A DNA stretch of 64,000 nucleotides from Phragmites australis (Eukaryota; Streptophyta; Magnoliopsida; Poales; Poaceae): assembly GCF_958298935.1 (NCBI RefSeq), contig NC_084942.1, forward strand, positions 18,545,501-18,609,500. The letters run 5' to 3'. A model generated the notes under the pieces. The model was not told the DNA's origin. It worked only from the letters and a program-made list of their open reading frames with translations, and made no database searches. The position numbers and the translations under genes are program-made. Every line of letters starts with the position of its first letter. Position 1 is the stretch's first letter. Shown in pieces: positions 10,474-21,530 of this stretch.

Positions 10474-11396
10474 CTAATGTGCTTGTCATCTAACACTAAC
10501 CTTTTGCCTACTTAGTTGGTGGTTAATGAACATTCCTCCACTCTCAAGGCCATATCTATTTATGTAAGATGAAACTGTGGACATCTTCTAATAGCTAAGC
10601 TTAGTACATGATGTGGCACTATGGGTTGTGATGATGAAGCGGTCTAAACCTTATAAACTGTTGGCTGCTCATGTGATTATTTTGTGTAAATGTTGGAGGG
10701 TTCATGCTTAGGTGCAATATGGACATGTGTTTATTGTGCAAATCAAGTTAGTTGGGCACCTTTCGTTCAACTTGATTCTTGTCTGTTACGAATTAACTCA
10801 ACATATGTACTGTCTTATTCTATTTAGCACATCAGCCTTATGCCTAAATGCGATCTGCGAGAGATAATACAACAACATATGCTCATCATCTAGAGGACTT
10901 GACAAAATTCGAGCCATAATAGACAACCTATAACACTTCATCCAAACTTACCTCATTCAAGTACATTATCTAAATAACACTTCAAAATTTCTAAAAATTT
11001 AAGCCACATTCAAATCTGACCTACACAACATACACACAACAGCTTTAGGGGGGTAAGCACACTGCTCCTCATTTGCAAGGTCACCATACTCCACTCATGC
11101 GGGCAACCAATCACAATCTCAGCACTTTGCACCCGCTCATACAGCCTCATGTACAACCAACCAAACAGAATCTCAGCTCAGCTTGTATCCACAGCTGCAG
11201 CCAACCAAACACACTTCTTTTTCAGAATACGGATCCCCTCAGCCTGCTTCCCCTCATCCAAAATATACGGTGCAACTCTAAAAACCTCGTGCAGCTAACC
11301 AAACACACCCAAGAAGCCCGCCACACCACGGTTGGTGGGCGCAGAACCGCAGGATAGGTAGGCAGCAGCAGAGGAGGGAGATAGCGCGCGGTGACC

Positions 11397-12066
11397 ATGG
11401 CGTCACTGTCGCTCACTGCCGTGGCCGCCACCACGGCGAGGCCAAGCAATGGCGGCGGCGGGAGTGGCTCCCGTCTCAAGATTGCCTCCATGGCCACCCA
11501 GAAGCCCAAACTGAAGACCACCTCCGGCACGAGGAGATCGGTAAGCACCCCCGTTTCTTACGCCTCTCGAGGCTGATTAAATTCTCGCGCGTTTCCAACA
11601 ACGGCTGATTTGACCGAGGCGAGCGTGCGTGCAGACCACGACGGTGTTCCCGCTGGGCGAGCAGGACCCGCGCCCGTCGGCGAGCAGCGGCGGCAAGGCG
11701 CCGGTGAAGCTGCTGACCAATGTGGAGCGGCTGCGGCTGCTGACCAAGGCGGAGCGCGCGGGCCTGCTGTCGGCAGCGGAGCGCGCGGGGCTGTCGCTGT
11801 CGGCGGTGGAGCGGCTGGGCCTGCTGTCCAAGGCGGAGGAGCTGGGCGCGCTCTCGGCGGCCACGGACCCCGGCACGCCCGGCGCGCTGCTGGCGCTGGC
11901 GGTCCTGCTCCTCGCGGCGGGGCCCGCGGTGGTGTACCTCGTCCCCGAGGGGCAGGCATGGCAGGTGGCGGTGCAGGCCGTCGCCGCGCTCGTCTGCGTC
12001 GTCGGCGGGGCCGCCGCGGTCGCCGCCTCCAGCTTCGTTTCCAGGCTGCAGAGCTCGTCGAGCTGA
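11397..12066 (+). CDS. RIQ: RIQ1/RIQ2-type thylakoid grana protein (DUF1118), two exons
   Basis: Exon 1 is 11397-11540 (48 codons, ATG in GTGACCATGG context, donor TCG|GTAAGC). Exon 2 is 11635-12066 after CGTGCAG. The product is 191 residues. Residues 1 to about 48 are rich in Ser/Ala/Thr/Arg, a chloroplast transit peptide. Then comes the conserved [14 protein letters not shown] block, a helical stretch built of [19 protein letters not shown] repeats (about residues 80-122), and two hydrophobic helices (about 130-151 and 157-180) ending ASSFVSRLQ. This is the DUF1118 family; Arabidopsis RIQ1/RIQ2 are grana-enriched proteins needed for normal non-photochemical quenching and LHCII organisation. 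No damage is seen. The 5' flank is unusual: only about 87 bp separate the ATG from the PIF element. Confidence 0.9.
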
Positions 12067-13140
12067 ACGCGCGTGTCGGCAGAGATCAGTCAAGCAATCT
12101 GAAGCAGCTGTGCAGTGCTCTGTGCTCGCTAGCATCGAGATTTTGCGTGGAGTACTTTGTGCTTCCATAAGAAGATGCATGGATGGGAAGATCCATATGA
12201 TAACATATAAGGGTTTAACCTATTATATTTGAATAATTTCAAATAAATTTTAAATGTCTAATCTATGAAAAGAGATTATAGTCAGTAGAAGGAAGACTCA
12301 CTTGAAAAAATTATCTTCTTCCCCCTTTAGCTCACAAGAACTAGAACAGCACGTGCACACTTGCCTCGCCGGGGCGAAGGGCGTGAGTGCATGAGACCTG
12401 TGTAGCCGTATCAGTTTGTATATGATTAGATTGATTCATCAGTTCATATCTATAATTTATTTAGAGATTAATGTAAACCTAAAAATGTCCTTATATTTAA
12501 CAATCTAAAAACCTTCTTATAGGTGTTTTGGTTTAACAATGTCTAGTTTTGTGGATACATTGAGGTCAGACAAATTTATCGTAAACCTGAAGAAATCTTT
12601 ACTTCTAAACAGGAATGTGCGTTCGAGAATGTCAACATACCTTTTTTTTAAGGATACATTTTTAATGTTCTTGCTAATCATCGTTACGATATATACATGC
12701 ACATAAAAGACACCATTGTAGTGAACTGTATGATATAAAATAGTATTATGATTACAAGATGATGGATAACTACTCTATAATTGGGCATGCTTATAAGATA
12801 TAGTACATTGTGAAGTAACACGATCTCCTTAAATATACATTATGCGCTAGGTTTGTGGTTAGGAGGCATGCCCGTATATCAGCATGTTCATCATGGACGA
12901 TGGAACAGGGGCTCAAATCTTAATTATTGTGTAATTACTAGTAGTTAATCGTGACGTTAGCATGGGTTATAACAGCGTTGCAGCAGCCTATAGATTGATT
13001 GGTTGTCTATATATATATGAGGATCCTGACTGGATGGGTGCATATAATATTATAGAGAGACATGTTTAGATGTTCATATGTACATATGTACATTCACAAC
13101 GTGGTCCGGTAGGAAAGATTGATTCAAGTTTTTTTTTCAT
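12067..13140. other. 3' flank of RIQ-like gene and AT-rich spacer
   Basis: The first 150 bp or so are the likely 3'UTR. The remainder is AT-rich with no ORF above about 60 codons and no paired transposon ends that I could find. Confidence 0.5.
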
Positions 13141-13149
13141 AGTTTGATC

Positions 13150-13345
13150 TGACGGATATAGACTCTTCTATCTACTCATGTAACTAACCACAATTTTAAC
13201 TCTTACATTTGCTAATACAACCTCATATTCAGTCAACCAAAACATAAATTTAGCTCAACCTGTTCAGACAGATATAACTAACCAAACATTCTTTTTTTCA
13301 ACAAATATGACTCCGCTCAATCTGCTTCCTCTCAACCTGAATATC
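13150..13345 (+). repeat. Worn PIF/Tourist-type MITE fragment
   Basis: It carries the phrase AGCTCAACCTGTTCAGACAG and ATAACTAACCAAACATTC, shared with 14672-14905 (same strand), 20940-21225 (opposite strand) and, in GC-richer form, the 3' end of the PIF element (11090-11309) and the MITE at 31283. Exact ends are not determined. Confidence 0.5.
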
Positions 13346-14671
13346 CGTACTTAAATATACAGAAATATTTCTCTGGAATATAAAAATGAGTAACATAAAT
13401 TTCTATTATTTATCTTATTCTTTTACTTAATTATATCAATCTTACATATCCTTTTACTGATTGGTAATATACCATATATATACTGTAGCGATAAATCTAG
13501 CCATCTCATCTCTCATCCAAAGATCCAAAAATCAAAAGTCATGGTATTGAAGCAAAAGTGGTTTTATACCTTTAAGGAAGAGGATCAATATACTAAAAAT
13601 AAGATTCTCTATGTTGAATTATTGTCATGTTCATATCAAATAAATTTGTTATTTTACAATTTATTGTTAAAGCCGTAGAATATTCACACACAATTGAGTA
13701 CATTAGGTATTCGGATGCGGATTTGAACTATTCAATTTGTATTTGTATTTGAAGATATTTAAATTTGTATTCATATTTATATTAAAATATAGCTAGTAAT
13801 ATAAAAAGTATACTATTTGATCATAGCCGATCCATTTTCAACCTCCTCTCTCTGCATTAACCACAAGCACATCGTCTCTTTCCTCGCCAAGAATGCACTA
13901 AATATATATCATCTGGATTTTTACCTGCTACTTTTGTTTTTTCTTCTAGCCGTACAATATGGTTTTTTAGTAGGAAATATGGTCTTAGTCACATGCAGAA
14001 AAGAGCTTTTCTAAATTAAGGTTGGTCAAGTTCTACATGCGTTCTACCGTGGCATAAGAAAGACATAATAAATTAGTGACAATAACACTTAAAAATAATA
14101 TTACAGGGAAAATTAACTATGAAGAAGGATTTTATTTCCAAGGTATATGTGATGCTTTTCGGTAGAAGTAAATATACCGACTTAACTATCTCCTTTTAGC
14201 ATGAACGCGTGATGTAATTCTTAGCATTGTAAGAAAATCCATGTTAAAGTCACATAAATGAATGGAAAAAATATCGATTAATGACATTTTAAAGTTGAGG
14301 GTCCAATATTACTTTTAGCACAGGCCTCCAGATTCTCAAGTACGCCCTCTAGGAGCATTATTATCAAATTACCTTATTTATAGAGGAATTTTAAAATTCC
14401 TATAAAACATAAGAGACCGAAAATCTCTGTTTGAGGTGTGTAACGTGGGTGAGGGCTATTTTGCTTGTAGCGCCATGGCTACAGCTTGCCACCAGCTCTG
14501 CTGCACCAACAGCACAGATGATAAAGTGGATATATAGAATCTTAAAAAGAAATATATTTATTTGTCTATATTTATTGTTTTATTCTACTCCGATGGGTAC
14601 AAATATACGATCTTATTTTGACCCGAGGGTAAAACTCGATTTGAATTTTACTCCGTAGCATGTCCTGACGG
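13346..14671. other. AT-rich intergenic sequence, no gene seen
   Basis: Bases 13700-13800 are a short imperfect repeat of the TATTCGGATGCGGATTTG type, like the inner part of the hAT element at 37364. Otherwise nothing supportable. Confidence 0.4.
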
Positions 14672-14905
14672 GCGGATGCAAGTTCTGCATCCGCTTATAT
14701 AGAGATTTATTTATCAATATCGTAAAATCATCTTCATACAAGTAATCAATCGTAATCTTAATTTTTTATCTGTTTATGCGGCATCAGATTTAGTCAAACA
14801 AACAAAAACTTAGCTTAGTCTAATCAGACAGACACAACCAACTAAATGCTTTTCTTTTTAATAAATATAATTTCATTTAATCCACTTTCTTTCAACCAGC
14901 ATACG
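14672..14905 (+). repeat. Worn PIF/Tourist-type MITE
   Basis: It begins with GGCGGATGCAAGTTCTGCATCCGC and carries AATCAGACAGACACAACCAA near its 3' end; the inverted relative at 20940-21225 contains the complementary phrases in the opposite order (TTGTATCTGTCTGAACAGAC ... CTGCATCCGCTAG). Termini have decayed. Confidence 0.5.
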
Positions 14906-15542
14906 TACTATGGTTAAGTAAAATTTACATACAAATTATGTTTTGATCCTGTGTGAAGGAAGTGCATAGGAATGACGAGATGGACCACTGGACCGGTAAA
15001 CCGGGTGCTCCAAGAACATGTAACGTCGCTTGATTTGTTGCTGGCTTGCTGCCACAAAGTTTGATGAGATGTCGTGGCGGTGCTCAACCTCCCAATCTCC
15101 CATGCGTTAGCCTGCTTGACACGTGTTGCTGGGATAGCATCCGCTTGAGTTACTATGTTCGTCTAGGTCCCCAAACACCAAACGCCAAACTTGTGTTGGA
15201 ACTCCACGAAATTTGAATGAAGAATTTCCAGATTCCCAACTTATTTTGGGGCCCGTTTGAAACTCACCGAAAGTTAAGTTTCATGCATTTGGTTCGAGTT
15301 TTTTTAAAAACCTGAAAATAATTTCGAATTTTGAGATTCTCGTCGGCTACTAGTTAATCATAACTAGTTACAATGTTTTTACACCACTTATAACAATGTT
15401 TTAGCACCACTTATAAGTCGGACACACGTGCTTACGATTTCATTTATATACTACTTACAAATAGCCTCCCCAATAATGATTTCTTTCTTTCTACTGATAT
15501 AGACATTTCTTTACAAGATTGAAAAAATATTAGTAATTATTA
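14906..15542. other. Intergenic spacer, no gene seen
   Basis: No ORF, RNA gene or paired repeat is recognised here. Confidence 0.4.
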
Positions 15543-15779
15543 GGGAAAATTTGCTATATGACACACTAGAAGTGTGGCTTTTGCTGTAGGACATAATTTT
15601 TTTATTTTGCTGCTAGACACCGCTAAACATTGTAATTAGCTACCACACACTGCAACTATTATAATAGTCATTTCTTGCTTGTGAGGAGAGACAAAGGGTA
15701 TGAAAAGTCTATTTTGCCTTTGGTTAAGGTGAGGCTAACAAGTCAGTTTTCCTCTTTGTCGTCCACGTGTACGAGCTGC

Positions 15780-16587
15780 AGCTAGGGTCTTCTCCATGCC
15801 CGATCAATCTCCATAGGCAATGGCAGCAGGAAGAGCGTCGCGGGTAGCAGCCACAGTCGTGCTTCATCTCCTCTCAATCTCTCTCAAACTCTGCTTTCCT
15901 AGATCAAACGAACAAGCACAGCATCAGCCGTCTCTATGGATTCACACCACAGGCACCCATCTCTTTCTCATTGTTCATCCCTCGTGCAAATAGAACAGTA
16001 GCCATAAGACCACTACCACCACCAGATATTCTAAGCCCAATCCATGAGCAAATCGACCACCCCTTTTCTCTTCTCTGCCTCCCTTTCTCCATGGCGCAAC
16101 ACCAGAACAGGAGCAAATCCAAGTTCATCGCGCGTATTAAAGCATGAGAGCTACTTATCAATTAGGGCCTCACCGGTGTTGGATCTCCAACTAGCCGGAG
16201 AAGCTCCGCCATCACCTTCTGAAGAGGTCGTCGTCATGAGAGGCGTCGCAGTAGAGGATTCTGCCTCATCATTTGACCACAGGGATAGGAGGGCATTTAG
16301 ACCTTCATCTGCGGCCAGCAGGGCTCGCAGGGCGGCGGTGGCTCTTATGCAGGGCGGAGGCGAAGGGATGGTGATGGGGAATTAGATGGGAGGATACGCT
16401 CTCGCGATGAGGATCGAGATAGAACAGGCGCATGCCATTGCGCAACCTGTGTCATCCACCATGCGAACATAGTGCGTGCCGCCGCTCGGTCGCGCACCGC
16501 ACCTCGTCGTTCGGCCATCGCCGCACGCATGGCCACGAGCGCGCGTAGCCACGCCATGTCGCCGGTCCGCACCACCGCTCACCCGCC
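15780..16587. other. GC-rich cargo of the MULE-like element, left part
   Basis: The composition rises sharply inside the TIRs. It contains ORFs on both strands (16044-16385 plus; 16345-16575 minus) without a recognisable domain. The matching right part continues after the nested hAT at 20363-20680. It may be a captured 5' exon with UTR. I do not recognise the donor gene. Confidence 0.35.
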
Positions 16588-17296
16588 GTTATGCGTAAAG
16601 CTGTCCAAATGGGTCGTGCCTACTGGGTCTACTCAAGGCCCAACACTGTAGGCACGGCCCAGGCACGGCAAGATACCACGGGCCGAGCCTGGGTTGAGCG
16701 TGCGGCACGGCTCGGCCCGACCCAGCCCTGGATGGCACGAACAGCACGGGCACTACCCAGCACGGCACGGCCCGACAAGAGCCATTGCGCATGGGGCTAG
16801 CTTGGTAGGGCACGGTCGGCACAGTTGGCCTGGACAGGCTAGTGGAGGCACGACTGGGTTGACGGGTTGAATGGGCATCGCCTGGCCCGTTTGACCCGTT
16901 AACCCATTTATTTTGAATTTTATAGCCGTTTTGTGACCGTTTGGGTTCCAAAAATTCAAAAAAATTACAAAAATTATCATTTTCATCTATAAATAGAGAA
17001 CCACCATGCCCTTCCATTCCACACCAGCAACAACATTTGCTCTCTGGTTGTCTCCTCTCATTCTTACCTCAAAGTTCTTAAGAATTTGCAATAATTTGGT
17101 AAAATTAGTTTGAATTGTTGCAAAAAATCCAAAACAATCCAACACCCTCATCTTGATGCCTTGAAGAAATATTAGTGATTTTTTGAATCATTGTTCTTTC
17201 TTGTTTTTTTCCATTGTTTGTTTGTTATTTGATTATTTTTAACTCTGAATATTTGAATTTTCTTGTAGTGCCATTTGACATTAACCATGGATATCG

Positions 17297-18690
17297 ATGG
17301 TCATGATACATCCATCGTTCATGATTTTTTTCCTTCAAGGACTCGAAGGGGACTACGGCTCTTTTGGTAGCGGTGCTACATGTGACGGACCCGACGATGA
17401 CCCTCCAGCAGCACCTGCATCGTCGGGCTCTATAAGTGCACACACGTCAGCAAGCATTGGCTCTAAAAGATCAAGAGCCACTACTTTCGAAGTTTGGCAA
17501 GACTTTGAAAAGATCTATAGAGAGGAAGATGGGGTAAATATCAGGTATGCTAAGTGTTATATTTGTAAACATGAATTATCTGCAAAACCCTCAGGTGGAA
17601 CCAGACACTTGAAGAGGCACGCCACAACTTGCAAGCGAAAGAGTGGAGCAACCATGAAGCAGACAGTGTTATAGTACAACCCCGACGGCTCTGTCCGTCA
17701 TTGGGAGTATGACTTCGCCAATACTCGAAAAGAGTTATGCCGCTTCATTGCAAGAGTGAATCTACCACTCAACATCGATGAGTCTGCTGCATTTTAAGAT
17801 TACATTAAGTAAGCTCATAATCCTATACTCATACATATTTCTAGATAGACAATTAGTAGAGATGTGGTAGAATACTACAATACGTGTCGTAGCAACCTTA
17901 AAGAAATATTGCAAACATGTACATTTTTAGTTGCTTTGATCTTGAATATATGGACAGGTAGAGTTAAAGAGGATTATCTTAATGTGGTTGCTCATTATGT
18001 TAATAATGATTAGGAACTAGAAAAAAGAATAATAGGTTTTTGATTGATTAACAATGCGCATACCGAAGAAAATATTGTTGAAAAAATATTTCAAGTAGTT
18101 GAAGACTTCGGTCTCACTAATAAAATATTTTCTATCATTTTAGATAAGGCCGCTGCAAACTCTAGAGCAATGGATATTCTTACTCCGTTGTTAAGTACAT
18201 ATGCTGAATCTTTTTTGTTATATCAATATCGTGTTTGTCATATTATCAATCTTATAGTAAAATTCGGTTTAAAGAGGTTATCGCAATATCTAGACGATTT
18301 TCGTACTATAATATCTTTGTGTACTCTTCTAACCAACGAACTGCAGCATATAAGCAATATTGTGTTGCGATAGGTGTGCGTTCATGTAAGTTTGTTGTGG
18401 ACATGCTGGTAAGATGGAACTCTACTTTTTTAATGGTAAAAAATATTGTACCATATAAGAGCATATTTGGTGTGTTTATTTATACACACTATCATCAGTA
18501 TGGGGGTCACACTTTACTCATGGAAGTGTATTGGTATGTTGCTGAAAAGATACTAGAGTTTCTTGAATTTTTTTATGATTCAACTATGAGTTTATCAAGA
18601 ATTTATTATCCAACATCTTGTTTAGCAGTGCATAATATTATTGAAATTGCTACTCATTTAAACAACTATGAAATGACAATCTACTAAGAG
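17297..18690 (+). pseudogene. hAT transposase with BED zinc finger, multiply broken
   Basis: After a TATA box (CTATAAATAG at about 16988) and a likely intron ending CTTGTAG (about 17268), the frame 17297-17674 encodes a linker (SKRSRATTFEVWQDFEKIY) and a BED finger with C-x2-C (KCYICKHE) and H-x4-H/C (HLKRHATTC). The reading frame then stops at 17674. Downstream, hAT catalytic-core similarity continues through several stops and shifts: VVEDFGLTNKIFSIILDKAAA (18085-18150) and VCHIINLIVKFGLKR (about 18233-18277). A second open piece is 18235-18687 in another frame. No intact protein can be made. Confidence 0.82.
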
Positions 18691-18980
18691 ATTATGTAGT
18701 TCCTATAAAATCTAAATTCTTAAAGTATTGGAACGAAATTCCTTTGTTATACGCATTTGTCTTTATTTTAGATACTAGAGCTAAAATTGCAGGGTTTTTT
18801 TTAGAGTTCTCTCAATTCCAGTGATACTTTGGCCACGATTATTCTAATTACTATGCTAATATCCATTCTAAGTTATTCGAAGTTTATGGTAAATATGAAA
18901 TAAAGTATGGCAGAGTTTGTCTGCAACGACCTCCACTAGCAGTCTAGCACCGACAACAAGTAAGAAGATGATAACGTGAA

Positions 18981-19150
18981 GAAAAATATTTGGTGGAGGT
19001 TCTTCGTCAAGAAGTTTAGATTCTTCATCACGATCGTCAAGAAATTTTTTTGGTGAAGGTTCTTCGTTAAGAAGTTCAGACTCTTCACCACGATCGTTAA
19101 GAAAAATATTTGGTGGAGGTTCTTTGTCAACAAAAGTATTTGGTGAAGCT
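18981..19150 (+). repeat. 60-bp coding tandem repeat in the hAT relic
   Basis: Three units start at 18981, 19041 and 19101, exactly 60 bp apart, each beginning GAAAAATATTTGG or GAAATTTTTTTGG and containing GTTCTTCGT; the third is partial. The period is a multiple of three and gives a 20-residue Ser/Gly-rich repeat (FGGGSSSRS, SSSRSSRN). Confidence 0.85.
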
Positions 19151-19639
19151 AACTACCTTCCTCAACAGCGACGTTATCAGCTATGAACAAGAAAACTTCA
19201 ACATACTGTAATGGTGGCATGAGTACAAGTCAAATTATCCAGTGCTTCCACTGTTAACATGAGATTTGTTAACGGTTACTGTATCTACAGTTTCTTTTGA
19301 GGCCACCTTCAGTCTTACTGTAAGGATAATCGAATAGAGAAGAAAGTGAGATGGTGGAAGTGCTCACTATAGTAAAAGACTAGGAACAAACTGAAGCACG
19401 AATGCAACACACTGCAGAGAACATTGAGCTTAAAGTTTCATTCGAAAATTTGTATCTAGATGTTGATGAGAACGTGTAATTTTTAATTTTCTAAACTAGG
19501 TTGTACTCTTTTTTCCTTTGTTAGAAAGATTTTTTTAATGAGGCAATCTATCAATAAATGTCATTTTTAAATTAATTATGTGTACATATTATTTCTGATT
19601 TCTTCATTTTTTTCAAAAGCGACACGCCACCACTCACCT

Positions 19640-19945
19640 CTCTCTTGCCCTATAAATAGCTAGTAGCCACCATCCTAATTCCTAAACATACACTGATCCC
19701 ATCGGTCACCTGTCCACCCATCTCTCTTTTTTAACAAATCAATTCTATATTCCCATCTATGGATCAAGACCTCGAGAACTAGTGTGCATGGTCATTTGTG
19801 TGAATTTTTTTTTGAAAATGTCTTTAGAGAAATTAACGGTGAATATGTAAGATTTGCTAATTGTAATATATGCAAATATGAAATAGGTGCTAGGTCTATA
19901 AATAGAATGTGGTACTTGAGGAAGCATATTAAATATTACAAGTAA
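19640..19945 (+). pseudogene. Second hAT 5' end: promoter-like sequence plus BED finger fragment
   Basis: CCCTATAAATAGC (19649-19661) is followed, about 150 bp on, by a broken frame with REINGEYVRFANCNICKYE and YLRKHIKYYK. That is the same C-x2-C ... H-x4 BED layout as at 17530-17640 but clearly diverged. It suggests a second, related hAT 5' segment inside this element. Confidence 0.55.
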
Positions 19946-20939
19946 AATTAGGTTGTACTCTTTTTTCCTTTTAATGAAAGATTTTTAACGAGGAAACCAA
20001 TCAATAAAACTCATTTTTTATTATCTATTTTCTATTTTTTAAGATATTATTTTTTATTTTTTTTCTATTTTTGACCCTCCTCTGTGCCCGTGCCTCCCGG
20101 GCCACGTCGGGCCATGCCGTGCCGCCGGGCCGATCGGGCCGCCGTGCTGCAACTGTGCCCGGGCTGACCTGGCACAACACGGTGGTTGATGGGCCGTACG
20201 TGGGTCGAGGCCTCAGCACACGGGCCAACCTGGCATGACCTGCGAAACTTAACGGGCCTGTTGGGCTGGGTCGTAACCGGGCTAGGCTGTAACCAGGCCG
20301 TGCCTAGCTGAGCCCGTGCTGGGTCGGCCCGATAGGCCCATTTGGATAGGTCTGGTTGTGCGCATAGCCGCACCACCACGTCAACCCCTTGCGCCACGAT
20401 GCCTCTTTTCCCTCTCCGACGACGCCTCTTTTCCCCAGCGCCGCCCTCTCCTCTCTGTCCTAGCTCTCGTGTCGCCACGATTGGCCAAGGCCGCCATTGC
20501 CATTGAGCTTATCGCACTAGCCAGCTCCTCCTCTCTCCAGTCTCCTTCTCTCTTCCCACCGGCGCCACCTCCCTCCGACCTTCCTCAACCCCACCTGGTC
20601 TCCGCTCTCTATGTGAGCCATCCTTACACACATAGGAAAAATCCGACCAGTCTTATCTTCTCTGCCTCTCACCGACAGTAGGTCCCATTGGGTTAGAAGG
20701 GCATAAGGACATTTCAGATTGTTTCTCCATCCTAATTAGTAAAATATTATATTTTAATGGCTAAAATGTGTTCCGGCAAATAACTACATTTTTTAATGTC
20801 CGATATCGTACATTAAAAAAATTATATCCTGCAACCTAAGCCACACTTCTAGTGTATCATGTAGCAATTTTTCCCTTATTATTTGAGCTTCTGGCCTCAC
20901 TATGTTGGGGTGGGATTAATCCAAATTCTTGCCGGGACC

Positions 20940-21225
20940 GTGTGAGGCTTATTGTGTTTGGTTACTCAGAAGATATTTTATAAAATTATATGATATAAAT
21001 AGGTCTAAGGGAATTGGATTGAGTGACATCATATTTATTAAAAAGATAATTATCTGATTAGTTGTATCTGTCTGAACAGACTAAGTTGAGTTTCTGTTTA
21101 GTTGATTTAATCTGAAATTATATTAGCGGATATAAAAATTGAGATTATAATTGGTTACACGTATAAAAATATTTTATAATACTTATACCCGTTATATGAA
21201 TAGATATAGAGTCTGCATCCGCTAG
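20940..21225 (-). repeat. Worn PIF/Tourist-type MITE, inverted copy
   Basis: Starts TGTGTTTGGTTACTC and ends near CTGCATCCGCTAG. It contains TTGTATCTGTCTGAACAGAC, the complement of the phrase in 13150-13345 and 14672-14905. Confidence 0.55.
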
Positions 21226-21530
21226 ATTGATTCCTAGAGTGCGTTTTATTTGTGAAACAATATAATACCGTATATTTATATCTGTTAAATAAAAGTAAAA
21301 CCGTAGATAAGCATAACTAACCTATTTTTTTAAATTATACGAACATGCCGGAGGATATTCGAGCAACCAAAACCACGCCAAGATCACACCCACTTCCCAC
21401 TGGTTCGGCCGCTCCGTCGCCGCCGAAGCTCAACTCGCCGCCAGCCTCCTCCTTCTACGGAAGAAGAACAGCAGCCGCCAGCCTCCTTCCACCGAATAAC
21501 GGCAGGCAGCCAGTCGCACTCCTTCTAGCG

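Larger units (their letters stand above)
8125..11309 (+). mobile_element. PIF/Harbinger element, internally rearranged
   Basis: The ends are GGACGTGTTCGGATGG (left) and CTAACCAAACACACCC (right), an imperfect inverted repeat of about 15 bp, with subterminal repeats of the types GTTGCATCCG and AGCCAACCAAACAC. Inside are a PIF transposase N-terminus (9228-9578) and the Myb/SANT-like second ORF (9596-10473). A very GC-rich stretch (8400-8870), partly built of a repeated GGGCGGCCGCCGGGGGAGC unit, forms the 5' region. The 3-bp target duplication is not certain (AAG on both sides if the left end is taken as GACGTG). The DDE domain is missing, so the element is not autonomous. Its right end lies about 87 bp before the RIQ-like ATG. 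Confidence 0.75.
16596..20354 (+). mobile_element. hAT transposon, decayed, nested in the MULE-like cargo
   Basis: Terminal sequences TAAAGCTGTCCAAATGGG (left) and the inverted right end CAGACCTATCCAAATGGG are typical of plant Ac-like hATs, followed on both sides by dense GGCACGGC/GGCCCG subterminal repeats. The 8-bp target duplication is GTTATGCG (16588-16595) and GTTGTGCG (20355-20362), 7 of 8 identical. Inside are a BED zinc finger frame, a stop-filled transposase, a 60-bp tandem repeat and a second BED-finger fragment. The element is inactive. Confidence 0.88.
15543..20875 (+). mobile_element. MULE-like element with ~60-bp TIRs, carrying cargo and a nested hAT
   Basis: The left end GGGAAAATTTGCTATATGAC and the inverted right end GGGAAAAATTGCTACATGAT continue as an imperfect inverted repeat for about 60 bp (both share CACTAGAAGTGTGGCTT). 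Flanks are TAATTATTA (15534-15542) and TTATTATTT (20876-20884), 7 of 9 identical, compatible with a worn 9-bp Mutator duplication. No MURA transposase is seen. Without the nested hAT (16596-20354) the element is about 1.6 kb, with a GC-rich interior (15780-16590 and 20360-20680) like captured host exons, i.e. Pack-MULE-like. Superfamily assignment rests on TIR length and flank and is not certain. Confidence 0.6.

Noticed and set aside
11476..12180. 234-codon minus ORF opposite the RIQ-like gene
   Set aside because: Runs across the RIQ intron and both exons, composition-driven shadow.
13000..13020. TATATATATA as a gene promoter
   Set aside because: No downstream ORF or transcript-like sequence; simple AT-rich spacer.
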